From Rhodococcus sp. SMB37 (GTDB taxonomy: Bacteria; Actinomycetota; Actinomycetes; Mycobacteriales; Mycobacteriaceae), in contig NZ_SLVY01000017.1 of the NCBI RefSeq assembly GCF_004345605.1, forward strand, positions 62,001-126,000: a stretch of DNA of 64,000 nucleotides, given 5' to 3'. Positions 38,731 through 47,734 of the stretch are shown one piece after another. Under the pieces are notes generated by a model that had not been told where the DNA came from, ran no database searches, and saw only the letters and a list, made by a program, of their open reading frames with translations. Every line of letters begins with the position of its first letter. Position 1 is the first letter of the stretch. Position numbers and translations under genes: made by a program.

Positions 38731-40161
38731 ATGCTGAGAACGTCACGAAGTGTCGGGCCGTACGGAGACTCGATTCACCGCGAAGGTGTGCAACGTCTGC
38801 TGCACTCGTATCGCACCATCCCCGCCGATGCGCCGGTGCGACTCGCCAAGAAGACCTCGAACCTGTTCCGGGCCCGCGCCGAGATCGATTCGCCGGGCCT
38901 CGACGTGTCGGGGCTCGGTGGCGTCATCTCCGTCGACGAGCAGGCACGCACAGCCGATGTCGCCGGAATGTGCACGTACGAAGACCTCGTCGACGCGACA
39001 CTCCCGTACGGACTCGCGCCACTGGTCGTGCCGCAGCTCAAGACGATCACCCTCGGCGGAGCAGTCACCGGACTCGGCATCGAATCCACCTCGTTCCGCA
39101 ACGGATTACCGCACGAGGCGGTCCTCGAGATGGACATCCTCACCGGCAACGGCGAGATCATCACCGCCACACCGGACGGCGAACACGCCGACCTGTTCCG
39201 CGGCTTCCCGAACTCGTACGGCTCGCTGGGATATGCGACGCGGCTACGGATCGAACTCGAACCGGTGAAGCCGTTCGTCGCATTGCGCCACCTGCGGTTC
39301 ACCTCGCTGGTCGACCTCCAGTCGACGCTCGACCGGATCACCGCCGAACGCGTGTACGCCGGAATCGCCGTGGACTACGTCGACGGAGTCGTGTTCTCGG
39401 CCGACGAAAGCTACCTCACTCTCGGCATCCAGACCGTCGAGGCCGGGCCGGTGTCCGACTACACCGACAGGAACATCTTCTACCAGTCGATCCGGCACCA
39501 GTCGGTCAACCATCCCAAGACCGACCGCCTCACCATCCGCGACTACCTGTGGCGCTGGGACACCGACTGGTTCTGGTGCTCCCGCGCCTTCGGAGCCCAA
39601 AATCCTCGTATCCGGAGGTTGTGGCCGAAGAAACTGCTGCGCAGCAGCTTCTACTGGAAGCTCATCGCGCTCGACCACAAGTACTCGATCGCGGATCGCA
39701 TCGAGGCACGCAAGGGAAACCCACCGCGAGAACGCGTCGTCCAGGACATCGAGGTCCCCATCGAACGAACCCACGAGTTCATGCAGTGGTTCCTCGACGA
39801 GATTCCTATCGAGCCGATCTGGCTGTGCCCCCTGCGACTACGCGATCAGTCCGCGTCGTACGACCCCCGTCGCCCATGGCCGTTGTATCCACTCGAACCG
39901 AAACGCACCTACGTCAACATCGGTTTCTGGTCGTCGGTGCCGGTTGTCCGCGGCGAGGTCGAAGGCGCCGCAAACCGCCGCATCGAGCGTAAGGTGGCGG
40001 AACTCGACGGTCACAAGTCGCTGTATTCCGATTCTTACTACAGCCGTGACGAATTCGAGAAGCTCTACTACGGCGAGGGGGAATACCCCGCGCTCAAGGA
40101 TAAATACGATCCCGGGTCCCGCTTGACGGACCTGTTCGCGAAGGCGGTGCAACGACATTGA
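38731..40161 (+). CDS. FAD-binding oxidoreductase, DHCR24-like
   Basis: The 476-residue protein has a PCMH-type FAD domain at about 20-200, with GLDVSGLGGVISVDEQARTA and the flavin-site sequence TITLGGAVTGLGIESTSFRN. The substrate domain resembles delta-24 sterol reductase. Its stop overlaps the start of a fatty-acid methyltransferase gene (TTGA). Similar FAD-reductase and methyltransferase pairs (TmsA/TmsB, BfaA/BfaB) convert oleate to 10-methylstearate, so a branched-chain role is plausible. GGGGAG lies just upstream of the ATG. Confidence 0.85.
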   Translation: MLRTSRSVGPYGDSIHREGVQRLLHSYRTIPADAPVRLAKKTSNLFRARAEIDSPGLDVSGLGGVISVDEQARTADVAGMCTYEDLVDATLPYGLAPLVVPQLKTITLGGAVTGLGIESTSFRNGLPHEAVLEMDILTGNGEIITATPDGEHADLFRGFPNSYGSLGYATRLRIELEPVKPFVALRHLRFTSLVDLQSTLDRITAERVYAGIAVDYVDGVVFSADESYLTLGIQTVEAGPVSDYTDRNIFYQSIRHQSVNHPKTDRLTIRDYLWRWDTDWFWCSRAFGAQNPRIRRLWPKKLLRSSFYWKLIALDHKYSIADRIEARKGNPPRERVVQDIEVPIERTHEFMQWFLDEIPIEPIWLCPLRLRDQSASYDPRRPWPLYPLEPKRTYVNIGFWSSVPVVRGEVEGAANRRIERKVAELDGHKSLYSDSYYSRDEFEKLYYGEGEYPALKDKYDPGSRLTDLFAKAVQRH

Positions 40162-41465
40162 CCACATTCAAAGCGGAACCCTCCGGGCGCCAGACCGACA
40201 GACTCAACCTCGCTCAGATCGTCGAGATCGCAACAGGCGGTCAGATGCCGCTGCGGTTCAGCGCATACGACGGTTCGACGACGGGCCCCGCCGACGCCCA
40301 GTTCGGACTCAATCTGACGGCCCCCGAAGGCGCTACCTACATCGTCACCGCCCCGGGCGACCTCGGTATGGCGCGCGCGTACGTCTCGGGCACGCTCGAG
40401 GCCGAGGGGGTGCACCCCGCCGATCCGTACCCCTTGCTCAAGGCACTCGGCGGCGTGCACTTCGAGCGTCCGCCGGCACGGACTCTCGCGCAGATCGTGC
40501 GGTCACTGGGCCCCGACCTGATCAGGCCGATCGCCCCTCCGCCGCAGGAGCATCTCCCCCGCTGGCGCCGTGTCGCCGAAGGCTTTCGCCATTCGAAGGC
40601 ACGCGACGCCGAGGTGATCCATCACCACTACGACGTATCGAACAAGTTCTACGAGTACGTTCTCGGTCCGTCCATGACGTACACGTGCGCGGTGTTCGAG
40701 TCGGAGAATCAAAGTCTCGAGGACGCCCAGGAGAACAAGTACCGCCTCGTCTTCGAGAAGCTTCGGTTGAAGCCCGGAGATCGCCTGCTCGACATCGGCT
40801 GCGGCTGGGGCGGCATGGTGCGCTACGCCGCCCGCCGGGGCGTGAAGGCCATCGGCGCGACCCTGTCGAAAGAACAGGCGGAGTGGGCGCAGAAGGCCAT
40901 TGCCGAAGAAGGTCTCGGCGACCTCGCCGAGGTGCGGCACTCCGACTATCGCGACGTGTCGGAAACCGGGTTCGACGCGATCTCGTCGATCGGCCTGACC
41001 GAGCACATCGGCGCTGCGAACTACCCGTCGTACTTCCGGTTCCTGCACGACAAACTCCGCGTCGGCGGTCTGCTGCTCAATCACAGCATCACTCGCCCGC
41101 ACAACCGCGGACGGATGAAGGCAGGCGGCTTCATCGACCGCTACGTATTCCCCGACGGGGAGCTCACCGGATCGGGTCGGCTCATCTCGGAGGCCCAGAA
41201 CATCGGCTTCGAGGTGATGCACGAGGAGAACCTGCGCCAGCACTACGCCCTGACATTGAAGGCATGGTGCGAGAACCTCGAGGAGCACTGGGATTCAGCA
41301 CTTTCCGAGGTCGACGAGGCAACTGCTCGTCTGTGGGGTCTGTACATGGCGGGGTCGCGGGTGGGCTTCGAGACCAATGGTGTCCAGCTCCACCAGATTC
41401 TCGGTGTGAAACTGGGTGAGGACCAGGCGCCCCAGGTCCCCTTACGTCCCTGGTGGGTCGCGTAG
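40158..41465 (+). CDS. Cyclopropane-fatty-acid-synthase-family methyltransferase
   Basis: The 435-residue SAM methyltransferase acts on membrane-lipid acyl double bonds. It has HHHYDVSNKFYEYVLGPSMT then YTCAVFES, the SAM-binding LLDIGCGWGGMVRYAARR near residue 215, and catalytic-region EHIGAANYPSYF. It could make cyclopropane or 10-methyl groups. The overlapping FAD reductase gene upstream favours methylation followed by reduction. The TTG start overlaps the upstream stop. A strong hairpin follows. Confidence 0.9.
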   Translation: MTTFKAEPSGRQTDRLNLAQIVEIATGGQMPLRFSAYDGSTTGPADAQFGLNLTAPEGATYIVTAPGDLGMARAYVSGTLEAEGVHPADPYPLLKALGGVHFERPPARTLAQIVRSLGPDLIRPIAPPPQEHLPRWRRVAEGFRHSKARDAEVIHHHYDVSNKFYEYVLGPSMTYTCAVFESENQSLEDAQENKYRLVFEKLRLKPGDRLLDIGCGWGGMVRYAARRGVKAIGATLSKEQAEWAQKAIAEEGLGDLAEVRHSDYRDVSETGFDAISSIGLTEHIGAANYPSYFRFLHDKLRVGGLLLNHSITRPHNRGRMKAGGFIDRYVFPDGELTGSGRLISEAQNIGFEVMHEENLRQHYALTLKAWCENLEEHWDSALSEVDEATARLWGLYMAGSRVGFETNGVQLHQILGVKLGEDQAPQVPLRPWWVA

Positions 41466-41480
41466 GCGGCTCCGCCACCC

Positions 41481-41520
41481 GTGCGCGGTCTTGGTAGTGG
41501 AAGCTACCAAAACCGCGCAC
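41481..41520. repeat. Hairpin repeat, copy 1
   Basis: The 17-base arms (41481-41497 and 41504-41520) pair with one mismatch around a 6-base loop. The arm reads GTGCGCGGTCTTGGTAG. It lies between the methyltransferase stop and the end of the AbiEi-like gene, whose last codons and stop lie within it. A matching element of identical 17-6-17 architecture lies at 42616-42655. Confidence 0.75.
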
Positions 41521-42541
41521 AGCGGTCGCAGGGGTTCGGGACATGTCGCTCCCATCCCAAGCGGGTGAGCACAGTCGCCACTTCTCTCGCCACCTCGCAC
41601 GGGGAGCGCGTGACTTCTTCGTACCCGAAGACCAGCCGCGCTCTGCCTGCCAACTCGGCCGCATTGTCGCGGCGACGGTCTCGGAAGGCGACCTCCCGCA
41701 TCGAATGCACGCGGCGACCGTCCAGTCGAACGGTCAGCGGAAGGCCACTCCCGTCGTATACGCAATCCTCGTACAGCGTCCGGCCATCGACCACGATCGG
41801 CTCTTGTCGTGTGGCCGACGGCAGGCCGTGAGCTTTCTCGACGTCCACTGCGTAGTGATATTCGAGTACCGACTGGACACCATCTGCCAGCAACGCGACC
41901 GCACCTTCGAGCGCTCGCCGATACCGGTACGGCGGTCGCTCTTCGAGGCGCCTACGCACGTCGAGCAACCGGATGCTTCCGTTCGTGACCGTCGCGATCA
42001 ACGAGAAGTACGCGTCGTGCGCGGTCGCCTGCGCCGTCGCGAGGTCGAGAGCCGTGTCGGCTTTCGTCGTGCACGGTGGGCGGCGGTCGACCGCGATGTG
42101 TGCGTGTGCTCGGGACCTGTGCACCACGACCCCGGGATGCACCACTGAATTCGGGTGCGGTACCGGAAGGTTCGATTTTGCTCCCGCTCGCCTGATCGTG
42201 GGTCTCTGCGATAGGGCCGATCGTCCCACCGGCACCGTGATATGCACCGGTTCGGTGTCGTCGATCGGACTCATCCCCCATTCTTCTGCAGCCGTTCGGT
42301 GACTGAGTATCGCCGCGTCACCTCCGTAGAGGAGGGCCGCCTCGAGGATCATGCTCCTCGTGAGCGGCCCGTTCGTCGCGGAATAGACTCCCTGCAGCAC
42401 ACGTTGCCAGCGTCCGGTGTCGAGCAGATGGCGGACGCGCCCGCGCCCGACGCCGAGGGAGGTGAGCCGCGTCTGCGTCACCAGTCCTGAGCGGTCGTCG
42501 AACAGTTCCTGCAGTTCTCGTGATTCCCCGTTGTCCCCCAT
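41504..42541 (-). CDS. AbiEi-antitoxin-like protein with nuclease-like C-terminus
   Basis: The 345-residue protein has an N-terminal winged-helix-like segment (SGLVTQTRLTSLGVGRGRVR then HLLDTGRWQRVLQGVY, about 15-55) of the AbiEi antitoxin type. A middle domain and a C-terminal DUF559/Vsr-like region (LPLTVRLDGRRVHSMREV then AFRDRRRDNAAELAG) follow. No AbiEii toxin partner is adjacent. Such solitary proteins are frequent in Actinobacteria and of unknown role. The start at 42541 has no Shine-Dalgarno. The gene is bracketed by two copies of one hairpin, and its final residues, CARFW, are encoded inside the copy at 41481-41520. Confidence 0.7.
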   Translation of the reverse strand: MGDNGESRELQELFDDRSGLVTQTRLTSLGVGRGRVRHLLDTGRWQRVLQGVYSATNGPLTRSMILEAALLYGGDAAILSHRTAAEEWGMSPIDDTEPVHITVPVGRSALSQRPTIRRAGAKSNLPVPHPNSVVHPGVVVHRSRAHAHIAVDRRPPCTTKADTALDLATAQATAHDAYFSLIATVTNGSIRLLDVRRRLEERPPYRYRRALEGAVALLADGVQSVLEYHYAVDVEKAHGLPSATRQEPIVVDGRTLYEDCVYDGSGLPLTVRLDGRRVHSMREVAFRDRRRDNAAELAGRARLVFGYEEVTRSPCEVAREVATVLTRLGWERHVPNPCDRCARFW

Positions 42542-42567
42542 GCAACGATGATGTAGCACCCACGCAC

Positions 42568-42603
42568 GACAGGGGCCCTCGAACACGTTCGAGGGCCCCT
42601 GTC
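42568..42603. terminator. Strong GC-rich terminator downstream of fadB
   Basis: Perfect 16-bp arms (GACAGGGGCCCTCGAA at 42568-42583, complement at 42588-42603) close a CACG loop between the fadB end and the AbiEi-like gene start. It should terminate the minus-strand fadA-fadB transcript. Confidence 0.75.
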
Positions 42604-42612
42604 TGTGGATAA
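42604..42612 (-). promoter_or_regulatory. Perfect DnaA box
   Basis: The minus strand reads TTATCCACA, the strong E. coli-type DnaA box, wedged between the fadB terminator and the second hairpin repeat. It is single, so it may be chance. Confidence 0.35.
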
Positions 42613-42615
42613 ATC

Positions 42616-42655
42616 GTGCGTGGTTTCGGTAGTGCGTGCTACCAGAACCACGCAC
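42616..42655. repeat. Hairpin repeat, copy 2
   Basis: The arm GTGCGTGGTTTCGGTAG (42616-42632) pairs with 42639-42655 around a 6-base loop. Compared with the copy at 41481-41520, the arms keep GTGCG-GGT-T-GGTAG and differ by transitions, several compensated on the partner arm. It lies 7 bases after the fadB stop. Confidence 0.75.
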
Positions 42656-42662
42656 GGGCGCG

Positions 42663-44807
42663 CTAGCGCAGGCTCGCAGGCGGTGTGAAACGCTCGCCGT
42701 ACTTGGCGGCGAGTTCCTCGGCCCGCTTCACGAAACCTTCCTTACCACCCGGGTATCCGACGATGTACTGCGCGACACCACCGGTCCAGGCCGGGAAGCC
42801 GATACCGAGGATCGAGCCGATGTTGGCGTCGGCGGTCGTGGTGAGCACGCCCTCGTCGAAGCATTTCTGGGTCTCGATGGCCTCGGCGAACAGCATGCGG
42901 TCGATCAGATCCTGCACCGGCACATCGAGGGTCGCCACGGTCTTGTAGTGATCGCGCACGCCCTGCCAGATGCCCAGACGCTTGCCGTTCTCGTCGTACT
43001 CGTAGAAACCGGCCTTCTCGAGACGACCCGGACGACCGGCCTCGACCATGAAGTCGACGACGTCGATCGCGGGGTGGCGAGTGGTGCCGAGCTTGGTGTC
43101 GCCCTGCGCCGCAGCCTCCGCGGTCTCCTTCGCAATCTTCTGCATGAGCTTCATGTTCAGCTCGTCGGTCAACTGCAGCGGCGGCGCCGGGTATCCCGCC
43201 TGCGAGCCGGCCTGCTCGATCGTCGCGGGCTCGATGCCCTCGCCGAGCATCGCGATGGCCTCGTTCACGAACGTGCCGATCACGCGCGAGGTGAAGAAGC
43301 CGCGGCTGTCGTTGACCACGATCGGGGTCTTGCGGATCGCGAGCGTGTAATCGAACACGCGGGCCAGCGCCTCATCGGAGGTCTTCTCACCCTTGATGAT
43401 CTCGACCAGCGGCATCTTGTCGACCGGCGAGAAGAAGTGGATACCGATGAAGTCCTCGGGACGCTTCACGCCCGTCGCGAGACCCGTGATCGGCAGCGTC
43501 GACGTGTTGGAACCGAGCAGCGCGTCGGGCTCGACGACGTCTTCGATCTCCTGGAACACCTTGTGCTTGAGCTCGGTGTTCTCGAAGACGGCCTCGATGA
43601 CGAAGTCGACGCCCGACAGATCTGCGGCGTCGGCGGTCGGGTGGATTCGATCCAGAAGCGCCTTCGACTTCTCCTCGGTGGTCTTGCCACGCGAGAGCGC
43701 CTTCTCCTCGATCTTGACCGAGTAGTTCTTGCCGCGCTCTGCGGCCTCGGCGGTGACGTCCTTGAGCACGACGTCGAACCCGGCCTTCGCCGACACGTAT
43801 GCGATGCCGGCGCCCATCATGCCCGCACCGAGCACGCCGACCTTCTTGATCTCGCGCTTCGGCACATCCTTCGGACGCGACGCGCCCGAGCTGATGGACT
43901 GCATGTCGAAGAAGAACGCCTGAATCATGTTCTTCGCGACCTGGCCGGTGGCGAGCTCGGTGAAGTACCGAGACTCGATGGTCGACGCATTGTCGAAATC
44001 GACCTGCGCGCCTTCGACGGCTGCGGACATGATCGCACGCGGAGCCGGCATCGGGGCACCCTTGAGCTGCTTGCGCAGGTTTGCGGGGAAGGCCGGGAGG
44101 TTCGCCGCGAACGCAGGCGACGACGGGGTACCACCGGGGATCTTGTAGCCCTTGGTGTCCCACGGCTGCACGCCACCCTCGGGGTTGGCCTTGATCCAGG
44201 CCTTGGCGGCAGGGACGAGCTCCTCGATGCTGCCGACGACCTCGTGGACGAGACCGAGCTCCTTGGCCTTGACCGCGTTGTACTTGTTGCCCTGCAGCAG
44301 AACCGAGAGCAGAGCGGTCTGCAGGCCGAGCAGACGAACGGTGCGGGTGACACCTCCGCCTCCGGGCAGCAGACCGAGGCTCGCCTCGGGCAGGCCGATC
44401 TGGATGCCCTTGACATCGGCAGCAATACGGTGGTGGGTCGCGAGTGCGATCTCCAGGCCACCGCCGAGCGCTGCACCGTTGATGGCGGCCACGACCGGCT
44501 TACCGAGGGTTTCGAGGCGACGCAGGTCGGACTTGATGTCCTCGACCTCGTTGAACGCGGCTTGCGCGTCGCCGGGTCCGATCTCGATGATGTTGCGCAG
44601 GTCGCCGCCGGCGAAGAAGGTCTTCTTCGCAGAGGTGATGACGACACCGCTGAGGGAGTCCTTCTCGGCGACGAGACGATCGACGGTCGCCTTCATCGAC
44701 GCCTTGTAGAGCGCGTTCATCGTGTTCGCGCCCTGGTTGGGGTCGTCGAGCGTGAGGACGACGATGCCGTCGGCGTCCTGATCCCAGGAAATCATGTTGT
44801 CGGTCAC
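42663..44807 (-). CDS. fadB: FadB-type enoyl-CoA hydratase/3-hydroxyacyl-CoA dehydrogenase
   Basis: The 714-residue bifunctional beta-oxidation enzyme starts with a crotonase domain (1-290). Its catalytic Glu residues are in [15 protein letters not shown] and [14 protein letters not shown]. The NAD-binding dehydrogenase domain (about 330-510, [15 protein letters not shown]) has the substrate loop [12 protein letters not shown] and [12 protein letters not shown]-terminal helical domains complete it. It is the alpha subunit of a trifunctional complex with the thiolase encoded 22 bases upstream. The GTG at 44807 has GGAAGGA about 11 bases upstream. A later in-frame ATG at 44795 is less well placed. 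Confidence 0.96.
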   Translation of the reverse strand: MTDNMISWDQDADGIVVLTLDDPNQGANTMNALYKASMKATVDRLVAEKDSLSGVVITSAKKTFFAGGDLRNIIEIGPGDAQAAFNEVEDIKSDLRRLETLGKPVVAAINGAALGGGLEIALATHHRIAADVKGIQIGLPEASLGLLPGGGGVTRTVRLLGLQTALLSVLLQGNKYNAVKAKELGLVHEVVGSIEELVPAAKAWIKANPEGGVQPWDTKGYKIPGGTPSSPAFAANLPAFPANLRKQLKGAPMPAPRAIMSAAVEGAQVDFDNASTIESRYFTELATGQVAKNMIQAFFFDMQSISSGASRPKDVPKREIKKVGVLGAGMMGAGIAYVSAKAGFDVVLKDVTAEAAERGKNYSVKIEEKALSRGKTTEEKSKALLDRIHPTADAADLSGVDFVIEAVFENTELKHKVFQEIEDVVEPDALLGSNTSTLPITGLATGVKRPEDFIGIHFFSPVDKMPLVEIIKGEKTSDEALARVFDYTLAIRKTPIVVNDSRGFFTSRVIGTFVNEAIAMLGEGIEPATIEQAGSQAGYPAPPLQLTDELNMKLMQKIAKETAEAAAQGDTKLGTTRHPAIDVVDFMVEAGRPGRLEKAGFYEYDENGKRLGIWQGVRDHYKTVATLDVPVQDLIDRMLFAEAIETQKCFDEGVLTTTADANIGSILGIGFPAWTGGVAQYIVGYPGGKEGFVKRAEELAAKYGERFTPPASLR

Positions 44808-44829
44808 TGTATTTCGGATCCTTCCGGTA

Positions 44830-46044
44830 TCAGACGCGCTCGATGATGGTGGCCACGCCCATGCCGCCACCGACGCAAAGGGTGAGCAGGGCACGACGCA
44901 GGCCGCGACGCTCGAGCTCGTCGACCATCGTGCCGAGGATCATGGCACCGGTCGCCCCGAGCGGGTGACCCATGGCGATGGCGCCACCATTGACGTTGAG
45001 CTTCTCGTCCGGGATGTTCAGGTCCTTCTGGAACTTCAGGACGACCGAGGCGAAGGCCTCGTTGATCTCGAACAGGTCGATGTCGTCGACCGTCAGGCCC
45101 GCGGTGGCGAGAACCTTCTTCGTCGCCGGCGTCGGGCCGGTGAGCATGATTGTCGAGTCGGCACCCGAGGTGGCGGTCGCGACGACGCGTGCACGCGGGG
45201 TCAGGCCGAGGTCGTTACCGACCTTCTCGGTGCCGACGAGTACCAGCGCGGCGCCGTCGACGATGCCCGAGCTGTTGCCGCCATGGTGGACGTGGTTGAT
45301 CTTCTCCACGAAGTGGAACTTCTGCAGGGCAACGGCGTCGAATCCGCCGACCTCACCGACCGTGGCAAACGACGGCTTCAGGCCTGCCAGACCCGCGAGA
45401 GTCGTGTCGGGACGCATGTGCTCGTCCTGGTCGAGGATCGTCAGGCCGTTCTGGTCCTTCACGGGGACGACGGACTTGGCGAAGTATCCACCCGACCACG
45501 CAGCGGCGGCGAGCTGCTGCGAACGCAGAGCATAGGCGTCGACATCCTCGCGGGAGAAGCCCTCGATCGTCGCGATGAGATCGGCGCCGACACCCTGGGG
45601 CACGAAGTAGGTGTCGTAGTTGGTGGCCGGGTCCAGGCCCCACGGGCCGCCGTCGGAGCCCATCGGCACACGCGACATGGACTCGACGCCACCGGCGATG
45701 ACGAGCTCGTCCCAGCCTGATCGCACCTTCTGTGCTGCGGTGTTCACAGCCTCGAGGCCGGACGCGCAGAAGCGATTGATCTGGATTCCGCCGACGGTGT
45801 CGGGCAGTCCGGCCGCGGTGGCGGCGGCGCGGGCCATGTCCGCGCCCTGGTCGCCCACCGGACCGACGATGCCGAGGATCAGGTCGGAGATGCGATCCTC
45901 GTCGAGATCGGGGAAGCGGACACGCAGCTCGTCGATCAGGCCGGTAACCAGGGAGATCGGCTTGACGGAGTGCAGCGAGCCGTTCTTCTTGCCGCGGCCG
46001 CGGGGGGTTCGGATGGCTTCATAGATGAATGCCTCGGTGGTCAC
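44830..46044 (-). CDS. fadA: Acetyl-CoA acyltransferase (thiolase) FadA
   Basis: The 404-residue thiolase has the nucleophile Cys in [11 protein letters not shown] (near 94), [20 protein letters not shown], and the C-terminal [15 protein letters not shown] and CVGGGMGVA motifs. It is the beta subunit releasing acetyl-CoA in beta-oxidation. The GTG at 46044 has GGAAGGAA upstream with long spacing, similar to the fadB start. It is the first gene of fadA-fadB, an order seen in M. tuberculosis Rv0859-Rv0860. Confidence 0.95.
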   Translation of the reverse strand: MTTEAFIYEAIRTPRGRGKKNGSLHSVKPISLVTGLIDELRVRFPDLDEDRISDLILGIVGPVGDQGADMARAAATAAGLPDTVGGIQINRFCASGLEAVNTAAQKVRSGWDELVIAGGVESMSRVPMGSDGGPWGLDPATNYDTYFVPQGVGADLIATIEGFSREDVDAYALRSQQLAAAAWSGGYFAKSVVPVKDQNGLTILDQDEHMRPDTTLAGLAGLKPSFATVGEVGGFDAVALQKFHFVEKINHVHHGGNSSGIVDGAALVLVGTEKVGNDLGLTPRARVVATATSGADSTIMLTGPTPATKKVLATAGLTVDDIDLFEINEAFASVVLKFQKDLNIPDEKLNVNGGAIAMGHPLGATGAMILGTMVDELERRGLRRALLTLCVGGGMGVATIIERV

Positions 46045-46374
46045 AGTGCGCAGGTTCCTTCCCGTGCTGACGGTGTGGTGACGCGACATCACATGGGGAC
46101 GTCCGCGCCCAACCTTCCGATTCCACCGTAAGAGCGCATCTCGGCCGCGATAAGGACCGAACCGATCGGGCTCCGTGACCGAACCGACCCGGGCGGAGGC
46201 GCTCCACTACACATTCTTCTGCGCTTCACGTCGCGTTGACCTGCCGAAATAGGAGAACTTGCGAGAATCTCGAGTTCGACGGGAACTTTTCGCCCCGCCC
46301 ACGCCTCATATCACCGACACACACGAACGCCCCGTCACCGGCATCCGAACGTACCGATGGAAAGCGAGCACACC
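46045..46374. other. 330-base divergent intergenic region
   Basis: This region separates fadA from the chaperone locus and must hold both promoters. TTGACC near 46237 and an AT-richer stretch GAAATAGGAGAAC are the best promoter-like elements for the plus strand. GGGAACTTTTC near 46292 resembles the start of an ECF -35. No hairpin, tRNA or conserved small frame was seen. Confidence 0.4.
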
Positions 46375-47400
46375 ATGACCAGCGGATTCTTCTCCAACAC
46401 CTCGGCCAACTCCGCCACCGAGTCCACCGACAGCACCCGCTCCGACGCCGGCTTCGGTGCCGCATCGTCCGCGGAGACCGCAGAGTCGACCGACAGCACC
46501 CGCTCGGACGCATCGTTCGGCTCGACCGCATCCTCCGCAGACTCCGCGGCCGCCGCGAGCGACCGCGCCGACTCGTCCTACGGCTCCAACTCCTCGTACG
46601 ACAGCGACTCCTCGTTCGGATCGTCCTCGGCCAGCGACCAGGGCTCCGTGAGCTACGAGTCGTACGAGCGTTACGAGCGCTACGACTCGTCGGGGTCGAG
46701 CAGCTCCGACTCGTCGTACGGATCGGCTAGCGACAGCGGCTCGTCTGCCTCGGTCGGTGCGTCCTCCTCGGCGTCCGACTCGCGCAACAGCGCTTCGTCG
46801 TCCGACTCCGCCAACGCCGGAATCTCCTCCTCGGCCACTGATTCCACCGACCGCTCCGCATCGTTCGACACCGGTGTCGCCGGTTCGAACTCGTCGGCCT
46901 CCGACTCGAGCGAACGCGCCGCATCGTCCGGCTCGAGCGAGACGGGTGCGGTCACGTCGGGCAACTCCGGGTCCGCGACTTCCGGCGCATCCGGCTCCGA
47001 GCCGGTGGTCCTCGACGAGTACTCGGGCTCGGACGGCTCGCACTACGTCGACTACGACACCAACGGCGACGGCGTGGTGGATCTGACCACCGTCGACCTC
47101 GACGGCGACGGCCGCATCGATGCCAACATCACCGACAGCGACGGCGACGGCGTGCTCGACCAGATCTCGCTGGACACCGACGGCGACGGACTGGTCGACA
47201 TCTCCGCAGTCGACTCCGATGGCGACGGCAGCCTCGATATCGCCGCGATCGATGCCGACGGAGACGGCGAGGTCGACGCCGTGGTCGATCTGCACACCGG
47301 TGCGGTGGACTACGACGGTGACGGTGTCGCCGACGACTACATCGATGTCAGCGAGTTCGACTCCGGCAGCAGCTCGGAGTACAACACCGACCTCGCCTGA
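46375..47400 (+). CDS. Ser-rich protein with seven DxDGDG calcium-loop repeats
   Basis: Not a family I recognise. The 341-residue product has two parts. Residues 1-220 are very Ser/Ala/Asp-rich and probably disordered, with an early internal repeat (ESTDSTRSDA twice, 21 residues apart) and a Tyr-rich patch (YESYERYERY). Residues about 221-330 carry seven repeats of D-x-D/N-G-D-G-x-hydrophobic-D, spaced about 11-12 residues, like calcium-binding EF-loop or thrombospondin type 3 units. There is no signal peptide or membrane helix. The ATG at 46375 is chosen for its GGAAAGCGAG upstream, though one at 46357 is possible. It is followed closely by GrpE-like and Hsp70 genes. Confidence 0.75.
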   Translation: MTSGFFSNTSANSATESTDSTRSDAGFGAASSAETAESTDSTRSDASFGSTASSADSAAAASDRADSSYGSNSSYDSDSSFGSSSASDQGSVSYESYERYERYDSSGSSSSDSSYGSASDSGSSASVGASSSASDSRNSASSSDSANAGISSSATDSTDRSASFDTGVAGSNSSASDSSERAASSGSSETGAVTSGNSGSATSGASGSEPVVLDEYSGSDGSHYVDYDTNGDGVVDLTTVDLDGDGRIDANITDSDGDGVLDQISLDTDGDGLVDISAVDSDGDGSLDIAAIDADGDGEVDAVVDLHTGAVDYDGDGVADDYIDVSEFDSGSSSEYNTDLA

Positions 47401-47406
47401 TCGCCC

Positions 47407-47715
47407 ATGACGACCGATGATGCAGGTACGCCTCCGATCGCCGATCGGATCGACGACCTGATCACCGCGGCCGACGTGGCGGCAGAGGGCGACGAGCGCA
47501 CCGACATCATCGACCGACTCGCCGGGTTGGGGGTCGACCGCGTGACCGCTCCGGCGGGCACGCCGTTCGACCCCACCCTCCACCGCGCGATCGAGGTGGT
47601 GCCCGCAACGTGCGAGACGGACGTGAACACGATCGAGGCGACCGTCCGAGCAGGCTGGCGACACCGCGGCCATATGATCCGCTACGTCGAAGTGAAGGTG
47701 CGTGTGCACCGATGA
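47407..47715 (+). CDS. GrpE-like protein lacking the coiled coil
   Basis: In this 102-residue protein, residues about 50-102 match the GrpE beta-wing that contacts Hsp70: GTPFDPTLHRAIEVVP and a closing GHMIRYVEVKVRV strand. The long dimerising helices of true GrpE are missing. Only a short helical start (ADRIDDLITAADVAAEGDER) precedes it. It starts 6 bases after the Ser-rich gene and ends 19 bases before a dedicated Hsp70 gene, so it is probably that chaperone's nucleotide-exchange factor. Confidence 0.75.
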   Translation: MTTDDAGTPPIADRIDDLITAADVAAEGDERTDIIDRLAGLGVDRVTAPAGTPFDPTLHRAIEVVPATCETDVNTIEATVRAGWRHRGHMIRYVEVKVRVHR

Positions 47716-47734
47716 TCATGAGGGAGAGTTACCG

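Noticed and set aside
41504-42541. A complete AbiE toxin-antitoxin pair
   Set aside because: No AbiEii nucleotidyltransferase gene lies on either side. fadB and the methyltransferase flank it.
42636-44846. A 736-codon open frame antisense to fadB
   Set aside because: The sense strand encodes an unmistakable FadB. The antisense translation is low-complexity Arg/Leu/Asp with no domains.
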